DNA of 64,000 bases from Garcia nutans (taxonomy: Eukaryota > Streptophyta > Magnoliopsida > Malpighiales > Euphorbiaceae). The notes below the pieces were generated by a model. The model was not told the DNA's origin, searched no databases, and saw only the letters and a list, made by a program, of their open reading frames with translations. This document shows positions 11,122-22,971 of the stretch, in pieces (positions within the stretch are counted from its first letter, which is position 1; the number at the start of each line of letters is the position of its first letter). The stretch lies in the NCBI GenBank assembly GCA_947685225.1, contig CANTUV010000015.1:806001-870000 (forward strand), in the 5' to 3' direction. Both the position numbers and the translations under genes were made by a program.

Positions 11122-12970
11122 TGTAGACCCTTAATTTTTGACCCAGTCCAGTCCGATATTTTTAAATAGTCTAAAATAATTTTTGTGGTATTTTAATATT
11201 TATTATTTATTTTAAACTAAATAATATTTATTTTAATAATATTTATTACTTATAATATTTATTTTTAATAATAAAAATAAAAAATAAAAATCGTCGACGG
11301 CAGAATCGACGATGAAAAATCACCGGAGATGAAAACCTGCGGCGAAATGGCCTGTGCCCAGCCCGCAATGCCCCGCAGTAAATTTTTGCCAGCGCAGTTT
11401 CGCACGCCAGTAGCCTGGCCCGCACGCAGTTTTTTCGAAACCCTATTTTATTTGATTTTTTATTTTATTTCCTAAACAAATTTTATTTCCTTAACCAATT
11501 AGTATTAGGTTTGTATTTTTCTTATAAATACCACATTAAAGACACAAAGAAAGGGGGATCGGAATTTTGGAAGGAGCTGGATTTTTGGAGATTCAGAACC
11601 TTGGACTTGAAGGAGCAAGAGGCAGTCAACAAGTAAGAAAGAATCCATCAAAGGTAGCCCACACTGTCTTTGTTATTGTTCAACCAGAATTCAAATTGTG
11701 GTGGAACCAACAATGGAGGTTTAAGTTTCTATAGACTTATTTATGTTTACAGTAGCTTCATCATTCAAATTGATCAATTGTTTAAACAAACAATAGATGA
11801 TGTTTTTGTTATTTGATCAATTATTCTGTTTACCATCTAGACTCTATTTAAAGTCCTAAAAATTATTTTTCAAAATCCTAATACCTTAATACCCGTAAAA
11901 CTAATTTTTGAAATATAAAATCCTAATTACACTTTTCTAAAACCACAAAATAATAATCTTGTTTCTTAAAACCCTAACCAAATCTATTTTTCTGAGATTC
12001 ATAGTAGCCTATTCTTTCCAAATACCTAACTTAAAATACTATTTTTATAATCTTTAATCTTATTTACTTAAACCCTAAACTTTAATATTATTTCATATAT
12101 AACTTCTGAAATCCTAAATCCAAAACCTCTATTCTTTAAATTCAAACCCTAATTTATTTCAAACCTAATCTCTAATTTAAACATCCAGTAGCCATATTAT
12201 TTCCTTTACATTAAATATTTTTTAGTTGATTGATCTAGTCCAGTGAATATAAAACCCTAATTGTTAAATATAAAACTCAAGAAACCATAATTGATGCATA
12301 AACCCTAAATTTATATACTTACTTTTTATTTAAATTAGATAAATGTTTATTATATATTTTGATTGATTTTTCATGTCTTTGATTAATGATTTATTTATGA
12401 TGAATGGTTGTTTACTTTTATTGATTTGTTTTGGTTTCAAAAAATTATAAGAGGTATGTTTCCATGATTGGGTACCTCATTAATTAATCTTTATGTAATT
12501 TCAATTATCTTCATATTTTGAAATTAATGTAAATGACATGTTTTCACCTTTCAGTGGGAGTCCTATTTAGTTTTATACATGGACGATGTAAGGACATGTT
12601 TTCATCCTTGGATGGGTGTCCATTTATTTGTTTTGTTTGACATTGTTGTAGTTTTAATAAAATATTTACTTATTTTTATGATTGCATGTAGTATGGATAA
12701 TATTGTTATATTTAAGAATTTTATAATATTAAGACCTGCAAAGGAGGCCGGCTCCAATGAATAGGGCGTTGTGGGGGTGCTAGGTTGTTTCTCACATTCC
12801 CCACACGTACCCAACTTTTTGAACCCATTAGGGGGTTGGAAATTTTGTAGTCCGGGTGGCAACTCTATTTTCTCTGGGCTTAGGCCCTTGTTCTCTAAGA
12901 CCCTAAGCCTGAACAGTGCCGAAGTCGCAAGAACCATTCCACGGGGAGTGGGGGCAAAAATTTCCGCTCA
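11122..12970 (+). repeat. 5' LTR of the gag-only Tat/Ogre-like element
   Basis: 1849 bp, starting TGTAGACCC and ending CGCTCA just before the PBS. It aligns over its first 1.65 kb with 18443-20147. It contains a GC-rich patch near 11290-11440, a TATA box (11523-11530), then a stretch with repeated AAACCCTAA motifs (about 11966, 12068, 12146, 12252, 12300), and near its end a GTAGTCCGGG-containing segment of the kind I associate with Ogre-type LTRs. Confidence 0.88.
11523..11530 (+). promoter_or_regulatory. TATA box in the LTR promoter
   Basis: TATAAATA lies 400 bp into the LTR, with a CCAAT about 25-30 bp upstream. The same TATAAAT stands at 18894-18900 in the second LTR. Position and motif fit the LTR's RNA polymerase II promoter; transcription itself cannot be shown from sequence. 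Confidence 0.6.
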
Positions 12971-12973
12971 TAG

Positions 12974-12990
12974 TGGCGACTCTTCTAGGA
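12974..12990 (+). other. Primer binding site, tRNA-Arg type
   Basis: TGGCGACTCTTCTAGGA begins three bases after the LTR end at 12970. Ogre-type Tat elements use a tRNA-Arg primer with TGGCGACTCT-type complementarity, which supports the lineage assignment. Confidence 0.75.
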
Positions 12991-14100
12991 TAAGAGAAGT
13001 TGATTCCGTTGGTCTTTATATTATTTTATTCTTTCTTATCATGATATTATCCATTGCATCATATTAGATTGCATTGTGTGCGTGAGTTAGGATGCTCGTG
13101 TTACCCATGTTGTATTATGTAAGGGATACCATACTTTCACTCAAGGCATGGAGATCGAGCATGGTATAACTACTCATAGCCTTGTACCTTTTGGTATATA
13201 CTTGTTATGGGAACCTAAGCCTTTTCACCCAAAGACTAAAGCTCATGTAATTGGCCTAGTTACTTTCCTTAGGTTTTTACCCTAAGTGCTTATTGTTCGA
13301 CTATGGTTAATTTATCTTGGTTTAAATCATCGCTTATTTCGTTTGTTCTTTTTCTAATATGACCTAATTACATTGTGAGCTCAAATAATTTTTTTCTCTA
13401 AATTCAAAAGACCAAAGCTATTTTCAAAACTTTTCAAGATGGTCTATGGACTTAAAACTTTTCTAAAATTAAATCAAAAAATTCTTTTCTCATGACTCAA
13501 ATACAAAGTAAAAAATCCATTTTTTCTAAAAATCTTTTTTACAATGGGTTTTTCAAACAAAACTATTTTTGCATTTCATCCAACCTTTTCTTACAAAGAG
13601 CTTACAAATTATTTAGGTCAATTATGAAATACCAAAAATCAATTGCAAGCCTAGTTTATACTAAGAATTATTAACCATGGTCTTATTTTTGGCATGAATT
13701 ATTAGTTACTTTTTCAAGTGAGAAATCTATTTGTAATAAACCTCTTAATTTAGTTTTAATCAAATATAGCATAAAAGCTACTATAATTGGTTGAATGGGT
13801 TAAAACCTAATTAATGGGAATTATCATGAACTAATTTTCATTTTTTAAAAATATAACTATTGGTTGAACCATCCGAGGGAACTTTTCAAAATAAAATATC
13901 CCATGTTGGTATTTTTGTTAATCATATACCTAGGAAAAGAGACTCGTCATTCGTGTGTGGAAGTTATAAGGTTGGAAGGAACGTCCTATTTATCCTTGTT
14001 TGTTTGTTGTTTGTGCATACATGCATATATACATTTACATCTCATTGATCTTCTCTGGCTCACATCTCTGGATTACAACAGTTCAAAAGCCTAAGACAAC
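12991..14100 (+). other. Leader region of the gag-only element, no gene seen
   Basis: About 1.1 kb of AT-rich sequence between the PBS and gag. Short ORFs occur near 13492-13674 and 13860-14094 but share nothing with known retroelement proteins that I can recognise. Their codons are not distinguishable from background. Confidence 0.6.
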
Positions 14101-14109
14101 CCCACTTAT

Positions 14110-15536
14110 GCCGGTGACGAAGAATCTAGCAGCGACTCAATCACTTTCTCACCAAAAGCAATAGAGCCCAAACAAATTCAAAGAATGGTGGATGATGCCC
14201 TCAATGCTAAAATGGAAGAACTAAAAGAGACCATGGCTGAGACCATGAAGAACCAATTAGCTGCAATTTTAGAGAGCAATGCCAAAGTATTTGCTAGCAC
14301 CAAGAAGCCAAAGGATAAAGGGAAGGCTAAGGTTGGTGAAGTGGCTTTTGATGATGAGAGGTAGTCATTGATGATGATGACGACTAGGCTCAATACTTTC
14401 AAGATCCTCAAGACAAGAAGAAAGAGCCAAAAGTTGTTGAGAAGATAACTGTTTAAAAAATTGAGATGTCTGATGTTGAGAAGATGATTGCTGATTTAGA
14501 AAAAAAAATTGAAAAGAAGCTGAAAATTAAAGAGATGTTCGAGATCGAAAAACTGTTTGAACAAGATGAGGAGGTCCCTTATAAATTCAAGATGCCTTCC
14601 TTTGCTAGGTACAATGGTACTGGAAACCCCCATCTCCATGTGAAGTAGTACATCACTGTTATGCAGTCTAGTCGAGCCACTAAGGCTCAAACTCTAAGAT
14701 ATTTTATGCTCTCATTGTACCCTGTTGTCCAAAATTGGTTCAACACCTTAGAGAAAAGTACTCAAAAAGATTGGGACATGTTGTACAAGGCTTTCATTCA
14801 ACAATATGGGTACAATGTCGAGCTAGAAGTTACCTTGATGGAGGTGGAAGCCATTAGGCAACAACCAAATGAAAATTTTATGGACTATGTGAAGAGATGG
14901 AGGAACAAGGCATCTTTGCTCAAGAAGAGGCCCAATGAATCAAATCAAATCAGAATGATAGTTAGAGGCATCTTGCCTAACCTTCATGAGAGGCTATCTC
15001 ATACCCTTATAAGGGATTTCAAGGACCTCTTACAGGCTGGTTTGCAAATAGAAGAGTGGGAAAGAGAGAAAAACTATTTTTTTGCAAAATAGAATTATCA
15101 GTTTAGCAATCAAAGTACACATAAAGAAGTCGATGTCAATACAACTGGCCAAGCAAATAGAAGGCAGTTTTTAGATCTAGGGAAGCCTTTGTCTTAGGTC
15201 TTCAACAAGCTACAAAAGAAGGGACTATTATAACCATTGGCCCCTCGACCTTTGCCGAATCCTTTACCCCCAAAATTTGATACTAAATCCTTTTGTGAGT
15301 TTCATCAGACACAAGGACATAAGACAGATAAATACTTGCGACTAAAATATGAGATTCAAAATTTAATTGACAGTGGTAAGCTGCCTGAGCCTGATAAGCT
15401 CAGCACAAAAAATAATCCTTTGCCAAAGTTCAATAGAGTGCCGCCACCAGAAACCTTCATGGTAGGAAAAGGATTGGAGGAAGATTTTGTCTTATCCTCT
15501 TTTCAAGATGGGAGTATTAAAGATGCAAAATGAGGA
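14110..15536 (+). pseudogene. Gag of the Tat/Ogre-like element (interrupted by stops)
   Basis: The N-terminal part (about 14110-14364) reads in one frame through SITFSPKAIEPKQIQRM and DDALNAKMEELKETM, an acidic and helical segment, to a TAG at 14362-14364. The conserved block follows from 14466: KMPSFARYNGTGNPHLHVK, an in-frame TAG at 14646, then RYFMLSLYPVVQNWFNTL, FIQQYGYNVE, QQPNENFMDYVKRWR and LPNLHERLSH up to 15092. This is the retrotransposon capsid domain of the Tat/Ogre type. The C-terminal part (15237-15536) has CEFHQTQGHKTDKY, a zinc-finger-like motif whose last Cys is now Tyr. No protease follows. At least three in-frame stops or frame changes make it inactive as it stands. Confidence 0.85.
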
Positions 15537-17984
15537 TAAATTTTGTTCAACAAACTTTCCTTAGCTTGGAGTGTTGCTCTATTTTTTCTTTAATATTTAT
15601 TTGGAACAACTATGTTTTTCAAATTTAAAGTCGTTTGAATAAATTACTTTCTTCAATTTTTTTATTGGTTTTTATTCATTTTAATGCTCAACCAATAAGG
15701 AATCTAGCTTGATGTTCATAAATTAATGTATCTATGCATTATAATTTGAATGACTTTACTAGGCGAGGGAATTTTTCTGTTGCATTGAGTTGTGTATGCT
15801 TACTTAGAGAGGGCTCCTGCATAATGACCTTTGCCTAGGTCCTAGTCAGTCTCAGAACATGCTTTGACAAATTGTCGAGGCGAAATTGAACTCTACTTAT
15901 TTATGGGAGAGATGATGTAGGCATTGTTTGGTTAGCCAATAACTAGTATCCACCCAATTAAATATCAATCCCTAGTTGTCCCTTTGAGCCTTTATGAGAT
16001 TTTAGCTTTCTCTTTATTGACTTATAAGCCCAATGACCTACCCTGAGTTGTTGTGATAATTTTGACAAGTCTTATGATCACTAAGGTAAAGAGGCAATAA
16101 GATCAAAGAAAGGAATGAATAGTCAAGATCATGAGGATAGTTGAAGTTCTTAAGACCATAAGGGTAGTTGAAGTTCACCTGAATTACAAGAAATACCTCA
16201 CAGATAAAATATCACAGAAATACCTGAATTAGACCAAATATCACTGATAAAGTTAGGACTGAAGCAGATTAATACCACTCTACTCATCTATTACAAGAAA
16301 TATAGGTTGGTACAAACAAGACAACTCTTTTAGATCTAGGACCAAAAGAAAAAAAAACAAAAAAAACAAAAAAAGAGAAAAATGAAGAAAGAAGAAAGAA
16401 AAAAAATAAAAGCCAAAATGGTTTAGAAAGCCAACCAAGTTCTTTTTTACCTAAAGCAGTTAAAGGCTTCCAATTGGTTTATAAGGATAGTTTGACTGGA
16501 ATTGGTCCAACTCAACCAAAGATTCAATCAAAATCAGAGAAAAAGGTGAAAAACCATCTAGTTTTTGAAAGTCATGAACTTGACAATCCTACAGGGAAGA
16601 AGGACAAAATGATAAAATGCTCAAAGAAAAGAAAGAGTAAGAAAAAGAAAGAGGAAGAAGAGAGAAAAAAAAAGAAGAAAGGGATGTGGGTACCAAACTT
16701 TTTGCAAAGGTAAAGATTGTCCCAATCAAGATTCAGATTAATGCCAAGAAGATAGAAGGAAATTGGAGTCTAGCAAGATAGCTCCCAGCTTCCTAAAGTT
16801 CTAATAAGAAATTTGTAGTGTGAGGGTTTACCCATTGTGTCACAATGGCTCCATTTTACATTTGGCCTCTGTTTAACCCATATCCCTTATAGACCCCATT
16901 TCAAGCCTATTAAAGACCTATTGATCTCTCTTGGTAGGTATAGTCTATTAGTGGAGATAGTTTGGATAAGCATGCATATGAGATAGACAATATTCAAACT
17001 CAATGAGACCTTTGACCAAGTAATATGTATGTGCCTATCTGAAGTGCAATAATTCTTGCTTAAATAGAAATGATTCCCGAGTTTAGTACGGTAACTAGGG
17101 TTGTCATGTTATAGATATGTTAATTCTACAAATCGAGTCCTGAGGTACAATGACATTGATTTGACAAAGTCAACATTTGATTTTTTAAAAAAAAATTCTT
17201 GTAAAAACTTTTAAGTAAGGGAAATATGTTGAACAGTCAAACCTCGAAGGACACATTGGGCAAAGTAAAGAATTATTTGCAAGGTTGTTGAAAAGCTACT
17301 AACTGATATGCTGAAACATAGTTTAAAATGGATGTATCCCTAACTATGCTGCTTGGGGCCTCCATTATTCATGTTTTCAACATCTTTAAGATAAAAGCCA
17401 TAAAAGCAAAGCCTTTTGCCATTCCAGTGCAAGACCTGAACTGACATCTAGAAGGAATCCGTGAGAACATTTCAGCTAATCACTTTGGTCTGTGAGTCGA
17501 TAAAACCACTGTAAGTATTACTCATGCATATCATGCATATATGAGCATATCACACTTTATTTTTCTTTGTCAAAAGTAAACAGTAATATTCTATGAAGCA
17601 ACCATAAAGCAAATATGGAATCAGGGGGCATGGAAAGCCCATTGCATGAGGAAGCTCCAGTAATTTTGCAAAAGAAAGAAGAAATGCATGATTGTTCGAA
17701 GAACTAGATAATCTACAAACATCAAGCAAAGCCTACATAGAAAAAATCATGGGTTTGAGCCTACACAGGGGGTAAATTTTCTCCTTTCAATCTTTTGAGT
17801 TTAGGCATGTACAAAACATTTTGAGACTCACTTTCAATATTTTGCCACGCAGGGGGCAAGGAGAAGATATGAAGGCTAGCTAAAAAATGGCTGAATTATT
17901 TGTAAAAGTGCAAAGGAAGAACAAAGAGAATGGAAAAAGAAGAAAATTAGAACTCTCAAAAGAATGAATATGCAAAAGACAAAA
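15537..17984 (+). other. Internal region of the gag-only element where pol would lie; no pol motif seen
   Basis: I looked for the DxGS protease, YxDD or FxDD reverse transcriptase, RNase H TDxxS and integrase HHCC/DDE motifs in the plus-strand frames and saw none. There are A/G-rich tracts at 16340-16420, and an 80-codon Lys-rich opening at 16474-16713 (runs of KKRKSKKKKEEE-type residues). That opening starts with a plausible protein-like stretch but is unidentified and may be low-complexity noise. Confidence 0.6.
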
Positions 17985-18224
17985 GATCCATGTTTCAATG
18001 GTAACCCGATCTCCAATGGATAAAGATCCATATTTCTAGGGTAAAGACCCAATCTCCAATGGATAAAGATCCATGTTTCAAGGGTAAAGACCCGATCTCC
18101 AATGGATAAAGATCTATATTTTAAGGGTAAAGACCAAATTTTTCAATGGATAAAGATCCATATTATAAGGGTAAAAATACGATCTCCCATGGATAAAGAT
18201 CCACTTTTGGTGGGTAAAGACCCA
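17985..18224 (+). repeat. Minisatellite of about 43-44 bp units containing alternating mini-hairpins
   Basis: About five and a half units. Each contains GGATAAAGATCC and GGGTAAAGACCC or close variants, that is 4-bp inverted repeats (GGAT/ATCC, GGGT/ACCC) around an AAAG loop. It is followed at 18297-18362 by three copies of a roughly 21-bp CTCGGGTCCAAGT-containing repeat, and then by the purine tract and the 3' LTR. Confidence 0.85.
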
Positions 18225-18423
18225 TAATCAATTAAAGAATGGAATAACCAGTTAAGCCAGAATTCTCAACTGATAAAAGGTCAGTCAAATTCAGTCTCAG
18301 GTCCAAGTACTCAAATATTTCTCGGGTCCAAGTATCCAAATCTCGGGTCCAAAACCCATCCTCATCCAAAATCTACTCAAAGTCATGTTGCTTTTCACTA
18401 TCTTCTATTGAAAGTCTCAGATC

Positions 18424-18442
18424 ATTTAAGCAAGGAGCAAAC
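18424..18442 (+). other. Polypurine tract of the gag-only element
   Basis: Purine-rich AAGCAAGGAGCAAAC directly before the second LTR start (TGTATACCC at 18443). It is short and imperfect for a PPT but correctly placed. Confidence 0.5.
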
Positions 18443-20147
18443 TGTATACCCTTAATTTTTTACCCAGTCCAGTCTGATATTTTTAAACAGTCCAAAATAT
18501 TTTTTTTGGTATTTTAATATTTATTATTTATTTTAATAATATTTATTACTTATAATATTTATTTTTAATAATAAAAATAAAAAAATAAAAAAATAAAAAT
18601 CGACGACGGCAGAATCGAGGTTGAAAAATCGCTGGCAATGAATTGGCTTAGGCCAATGCACCACAGGAAAAACCTGCGATGAATTGGCCATAAGCCAAAA
18701 CCTGTGGCAAAATGGCCTGTGGCTTGTACGCAACCATTGAGCCCCGCAATAAATTTTTGCCAGCGCAGTTTCACACGCCAATAGCCCAGCTCGCACGCAG
18801 TTTTTTCGAAACCCTATTTTACTTGGTTTTTGATTTTATTTCCTAAATAATTTTTATTTTCTTAGCCAATTAGTATTAGATTTTTATTTTTCTTATAAAT
18901 AACACATTAAAGACACAAAGAAAGGAGGATCGAACTTTTGGAAGGAGCTAAATTTTGGGAGATTCAAAACCTTGGACTTGAAGGAGCAAGAGGCAGTCAG
19001 CAAGTAACAAAGAATCCATCAAAGGTAGCCCATACTGTCTTTGTTATTGTTTAACAAAAATTTAAATTGTGGTGAAACCAACAACGGAGGTTTGAGTTTT
19101 TATTGACTTATTTATGTTTACAGTAGCTTCATCATTCAAATTGATCAATTGTTTAAACATACAATAGATGATGTTTTTGCTATTTGATCAATTATTATGT
19201 TTACCATCTAGACTCTATTAAAAGCCCTAAAAATTATTTTTCAAAACCCTAATACCTTAATAACCATAAAACTAATTTTTGAAATATAAAATCCTAATTA
19301 CACTTTTCTAAAACCACAAAACAATAATCTGTTTTCTTAAAACCCTAACCAAATCTATTTTTCTGAGATTCATAGTAGCCTATTCTTTCCAAATACCTAA
19401 CTTAAAATACTATTTTTATGATCTTCAATCTTATTTACTTAAACCCTAAACTTTAATATTATTTCACATATAACTTCTGAAACCCTAATTCCAAAACCTC
19501 TATTCTTTAGATTCAAATACTAATTTATTTCAAACCTAATCTCTAATTTAAACATCCAGTAGCCATATTATTTCCTTTACATTAAATATTTTTTAGTTGA
19601 TTGATCTAGTCCAGTGAATATAAAACCCTAATTGTTAAACATAAAATCCAAGAAACCATAATTGATACATAAACCCTAAATTTATATAATTATTGTTTTA
19701 TTTAAATTAGATGAATGTTATTATATATTTTGATTGATGTTTCATGTCTTTGATGAATGATTTATTTATGATGAATGGTTGTTTACTTTTATTGATTTGT
19801 TTTGGTTTCAAAAAATTATAAGAGGTATGTTTCCATGATTGGGTACCTCATTAATTAATCTTTATGTAATTTCAATTATCTTCATATTTTGGAATTAATA
19901 TAAAGGACATGTTTTCACCTTTTTGTGGGTGTCCTATTTAGTTTTAGACATGGACAATGTAAGGACATGTTTCCATCCTCGGATGGGTGTCCATTTATTT
20001 GTTTTGTTTGGACATTATTGTGGTTTTAATAAAGTATTTACTTATTCTTATGATCACATATAGCATGGATAATATTATTATATTTAAGAATTTTATAATA
20101 TTAAGACCTGTAAAGGAGGCCGGTTCCAATTAACCGGGCGTTGTGGG
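18443..20147 (+). repeat. 3' LTR of the gag-only element, cut by chromovirus C
   Basis: Starts TGTATACCC and follows the 5' LTR to the equivalent of 12775, where chromovirus C begins after GTGGG. It shares the TATA box (18894-18900) and the AAACCCTAA cluster (about 19250, 19343, 19441, 19482, 19624, 19673). The expected remaining 195 bp are absent after chromovirus C. Confidence 0.88.
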
Positions 20148-22951
20148 TGTAATATCCTCATTTATGCCCTAGAAGTTTTGCATATTGTTGTTGTTGTTAT
20201 TGTTATATATTGGATTGAATATATGTGTTAAATTGTAAGAGAAAAGAAATTGAGAAGAGAAAGTATATGTATATGTATTTTGGGAAGAAATAGGGTTTAG
20301 AGAAAAATTTATATGTTGTGTATATGTTAATATATATGACATATAAAGTGGTCAAAAGGCTTGGTCAATGCAAGAGAAGATATTTATTTGAGATTGGTAA
20401 ATTACTTAATTGGGCACATATAAGACAAAAAGATAATTATGTGAATAAGGGCACTTTGGTAATTGCTTGGATAAAATCACATGGTGGATATTTAAAGAAG
20501 GTTTGACTTGTGTTTTCTTTATCATTTCTTCTTCTTCTTCTTGTTGATGGCCGGCCCTCCATAGCCAAAGAGAAAGAAAGAGACAAGTGATGGTTTTGAT
20601 GATTTCAAGCTTAAATTGAAGAAAGATTAAGTGTTCAAGTGTTGATTTAAGAAGTTTTTAACTAAGGTAAGATCTTTTCTCTAATTTCTTCAATTCTTTT
20701 GAAGTGGTATGATTAAGTTGCTTATGGTATGATTTTAAGTATTGATTTTGCTTGATAGATGAGAAGTTGGGTTGGTGTTGGTGATGGAAGAGTAAGATTG
20801 GTGTTTAGTGAAATTGTTTCGGTTTTAGGATTAGTAAAGGCTGTGACTTGTATGATTTTTAATTAATTTTAGAAATATTTTCTTGAAGTGAATTTTTGAT
20901 ATGTTGTGCCTCTATGAGTCTAGAATGAATTAAAAATATGTTGATTCGATTTTGGAATGGTTATGAGTTTAGAAAGATTATTTTTATTAGACCTGTTCCA
21001 GCAGGTACCTTAACTGAGACAGCTCTATTTCGGAATTTTTAATAAAATGTAGAAAAATCATATTCAATTGAATTTTGGATATGTTGTTGCTTAGTGAGTC
21101 TAGTATTTGAGAAAAATAATTTGGAACCACGTTGATTGAATTTGATTTATGGAATTCACAAAGTTCAGAACTGCTGCCAGGATGCAGGGCAATTGGGGCA
21201 GTCTGGTTAGGTGAACTATTTGACCAAGATTTTGTGTTCAGTTTGATCTGAAATTTTAAAGGGATGATTTTAAGATACAAAACTAAATTCTGTAAAAATT
21301 TTAGAATTTTTAGTCAAGTAGATTATTTTATAAAATTTTTCAAAATAAGGATAAAATGGAGTTTAAAACCAGAATGTACTATTTATGGTTAGGGTTTTAA
21401 TTCTTTGTTCTTCTTGCATTGCTTTGGTTCTCCAAAGGTAGGTTGGTCCTTAAACCTAACCCTAAACACTTTAAACACACTTGAATCAATGAATGTTATA
21501 ATCAATTGTTCTTTGCCCTAATTGCATTGTTGAGATTGAACAATGTTATGTTGTGCATTGTGAATGGTAATGTGTTTCATGAGTAATGTGGAATGAAATG
21601 TTGATATTTATGAATGATGCTATGTGAGATATAATGTGATCATGGATGAGATATATATATATATACTTGAATAATGAGATGTTATATTGTGAAATGAAAT
21701 GTGAAGCCATTGTTATTGGCTAAGATGATGTAATTGAAAGAAAGAAGGCATGTTTGCCTAAATGTGATGAGAATTGAGAATGGAAATGAATTGTTTGTTT
21801 AATATGTTATTCAGTTTCAGAGTTCTGGATTTGGGTGGCATGCCTAAGAAATGATGAAAGGTAACAGTCTTGCCGGGTTGAGGACCTCCTCATAGGTGTT
21901 GAGTTGATGGTCCAAGAGACTGGGTCTGTTACACTATGAGATATATGATCTGTAACAGTCTTGCCGGGTTGAGGATCTCCTCATATGTGTTGAGTTGATG
22001 ATCCAAGAGACTGGGTCTGTTACACTATCCATGGATAGAGATACATGTATATACATTGCCTACGGGCGTGATTATTGTGACTATGAACCCAAGGCAGTAA
22101 CTCTGAACTCTGAATATCGTATTAAATACTTGTTGGGCCCATAGGTGTCAAGGTTATATGAATGTCCTAAATAATGTTATGAGTTTAATGAAATGAGATG
22201 TTGGTTATGGAGTATGATTGATTAATGTTGAATGTGAAAAGATGTTGAAATGTGGTATGCTCATATGACTATGATTTGTGAAATGCATAATTGTGTGGTT
22301 AACTTTATATTTATGATGTTGATCTTATCAATAACATATGTGGCATTGCATTTCATTAAAGCATACCGTTAGCATGTTTTATCTTACTAAGCCGTTGGCT
22401 TAGCGCGATAGTGTTTAATCGCGCAGGTAGTAGAGTGGATAGAGTTGAACCCGAGAGTTCATCAAGACCTAGTGAGAGTAGACCTTGAAGAATCCATTTT
22501 GGGAGCTTAAAGATCAGAGCAGACTTGCCAATCATGTATAAATTTTATGTGTTGTAAAACTTGAGTTTTGATGTATATGAATTTGTAAATATGTAAATAT
22601 TTTATAACTTTCGCTGTGTAATATTTAAATATGGGGGTTGTCACAAAACCTTTATTTTATGTTGTACTAGAAGTGTAAATCCTTTTTGCAGGTTGTAGTT
22701 GAGGTTACAAGGGGGATTTATTGGGAGTGTACTGAGAATGATTTTGTTTGCATTGGTTTGTGTAAAATGTTTTTAAAAATAAGAAAAAAACCGGTTTTGT
22801 CGACACTTGGGACTCAATTTTTAGGCGAAACTATGGCAAAAATTTTGTAAAAATCGGAACTAAAATTTGACTAAGTAAAATTGGTAGCAACATTAGGTTA
22901 GTGTGGCGCCTCTACTCAGCTTACATATGTAGGTCGGGAAGGGGTGTTACA
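20148..22951 (+). repeat. Chromovirus C LTR 1
   Basis: Begins TGTAATATCC and ends GGTGTTACA. It includes a candidate TATA box (TATAAAG near 20343), a donor-like AAGGTAAGA at 20664-20672, a pair of 91-bp-spaced subrepeats (21861-22023) and a T-tract plus GCAG near 22684-22691. Several unrelated short ORFs inside are chance openings. Confidence 0.93.
21861..22023 (+). repeat. Two 91-bp-spaced subrepeats with inverted ends in LTR 1
   Basis: Each unit opens GTAACAGTCTTG and closes GGGTCTGTTAC, so the ends GTAACAG and CTGTTAC are inverted repeats. The two units differ at only a few positions. The same pair occurs at 28679-28841 in LTR 2. Confidence 0.9.
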
Positions 22952-22958
22952 ATTGTTT

Positions 22959-22971
22959 TGGTATCAGAGCC
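22959..22971 (+). other. Primer binding site of chromovirus C copy 1
   Basis: TGGTATCAGAGCC is a perfect complement to the 3' end of initiator tRNA-Met and starts seven bases after the LTR end at 22951. Confidence 0.92.

Larger units (their letters stand above)
11122..20147 (+). mobile_element. Tat/Ogre-like LTR element with gag only (no recognisable pol), 3' end lost
   Basis: The 5' LTR is 11122-12970, followed by a tRNA-Arg-type PBS (12974-12990), gag (about 14110-15536), a 2.9-kb stretch with no RT, RNase H or integrase motif, a minisatellite, a purine-rich tract and the 3' LTR from 18443. The 3' LTR is cut at 20147 by chromovirus C, and its last roughly 195 bp are not found downstream. 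The architecture resembles the non-autonomous gag-bearing elements described in plants as TR-GAG. The element would need pol from a related Tat/Ogre element to move. The lineage is inferred from the PBS and gag similarity. Confidence 0.8.

Noticed and set aside
12579..13067. ORFs on both strands around the end of the gag-only LTR (111 and 98 codons)
   Set aside because: They cross the LTR end and PBS, which are constrained non-coding sequence; no protein similarity is recognised.
16474..16713. Lys-rich 79-codon ORF as a possible nuclear protein gene
   Set aside because: Mostly an A/G-rich low-complexity tract inside the gag-only element, without a recognised domain; kept only as a remark on the internal region.
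20318..20506. 62-codon ORF repeated identically at 27136-27324
   Set aside because: It is inside the chromovirus C LTR and is duplicated only because the LTR is. It sits upstream of the candidate splice donor, has an unremarkable composition and no domain; it may act at most as an upstream ORF.
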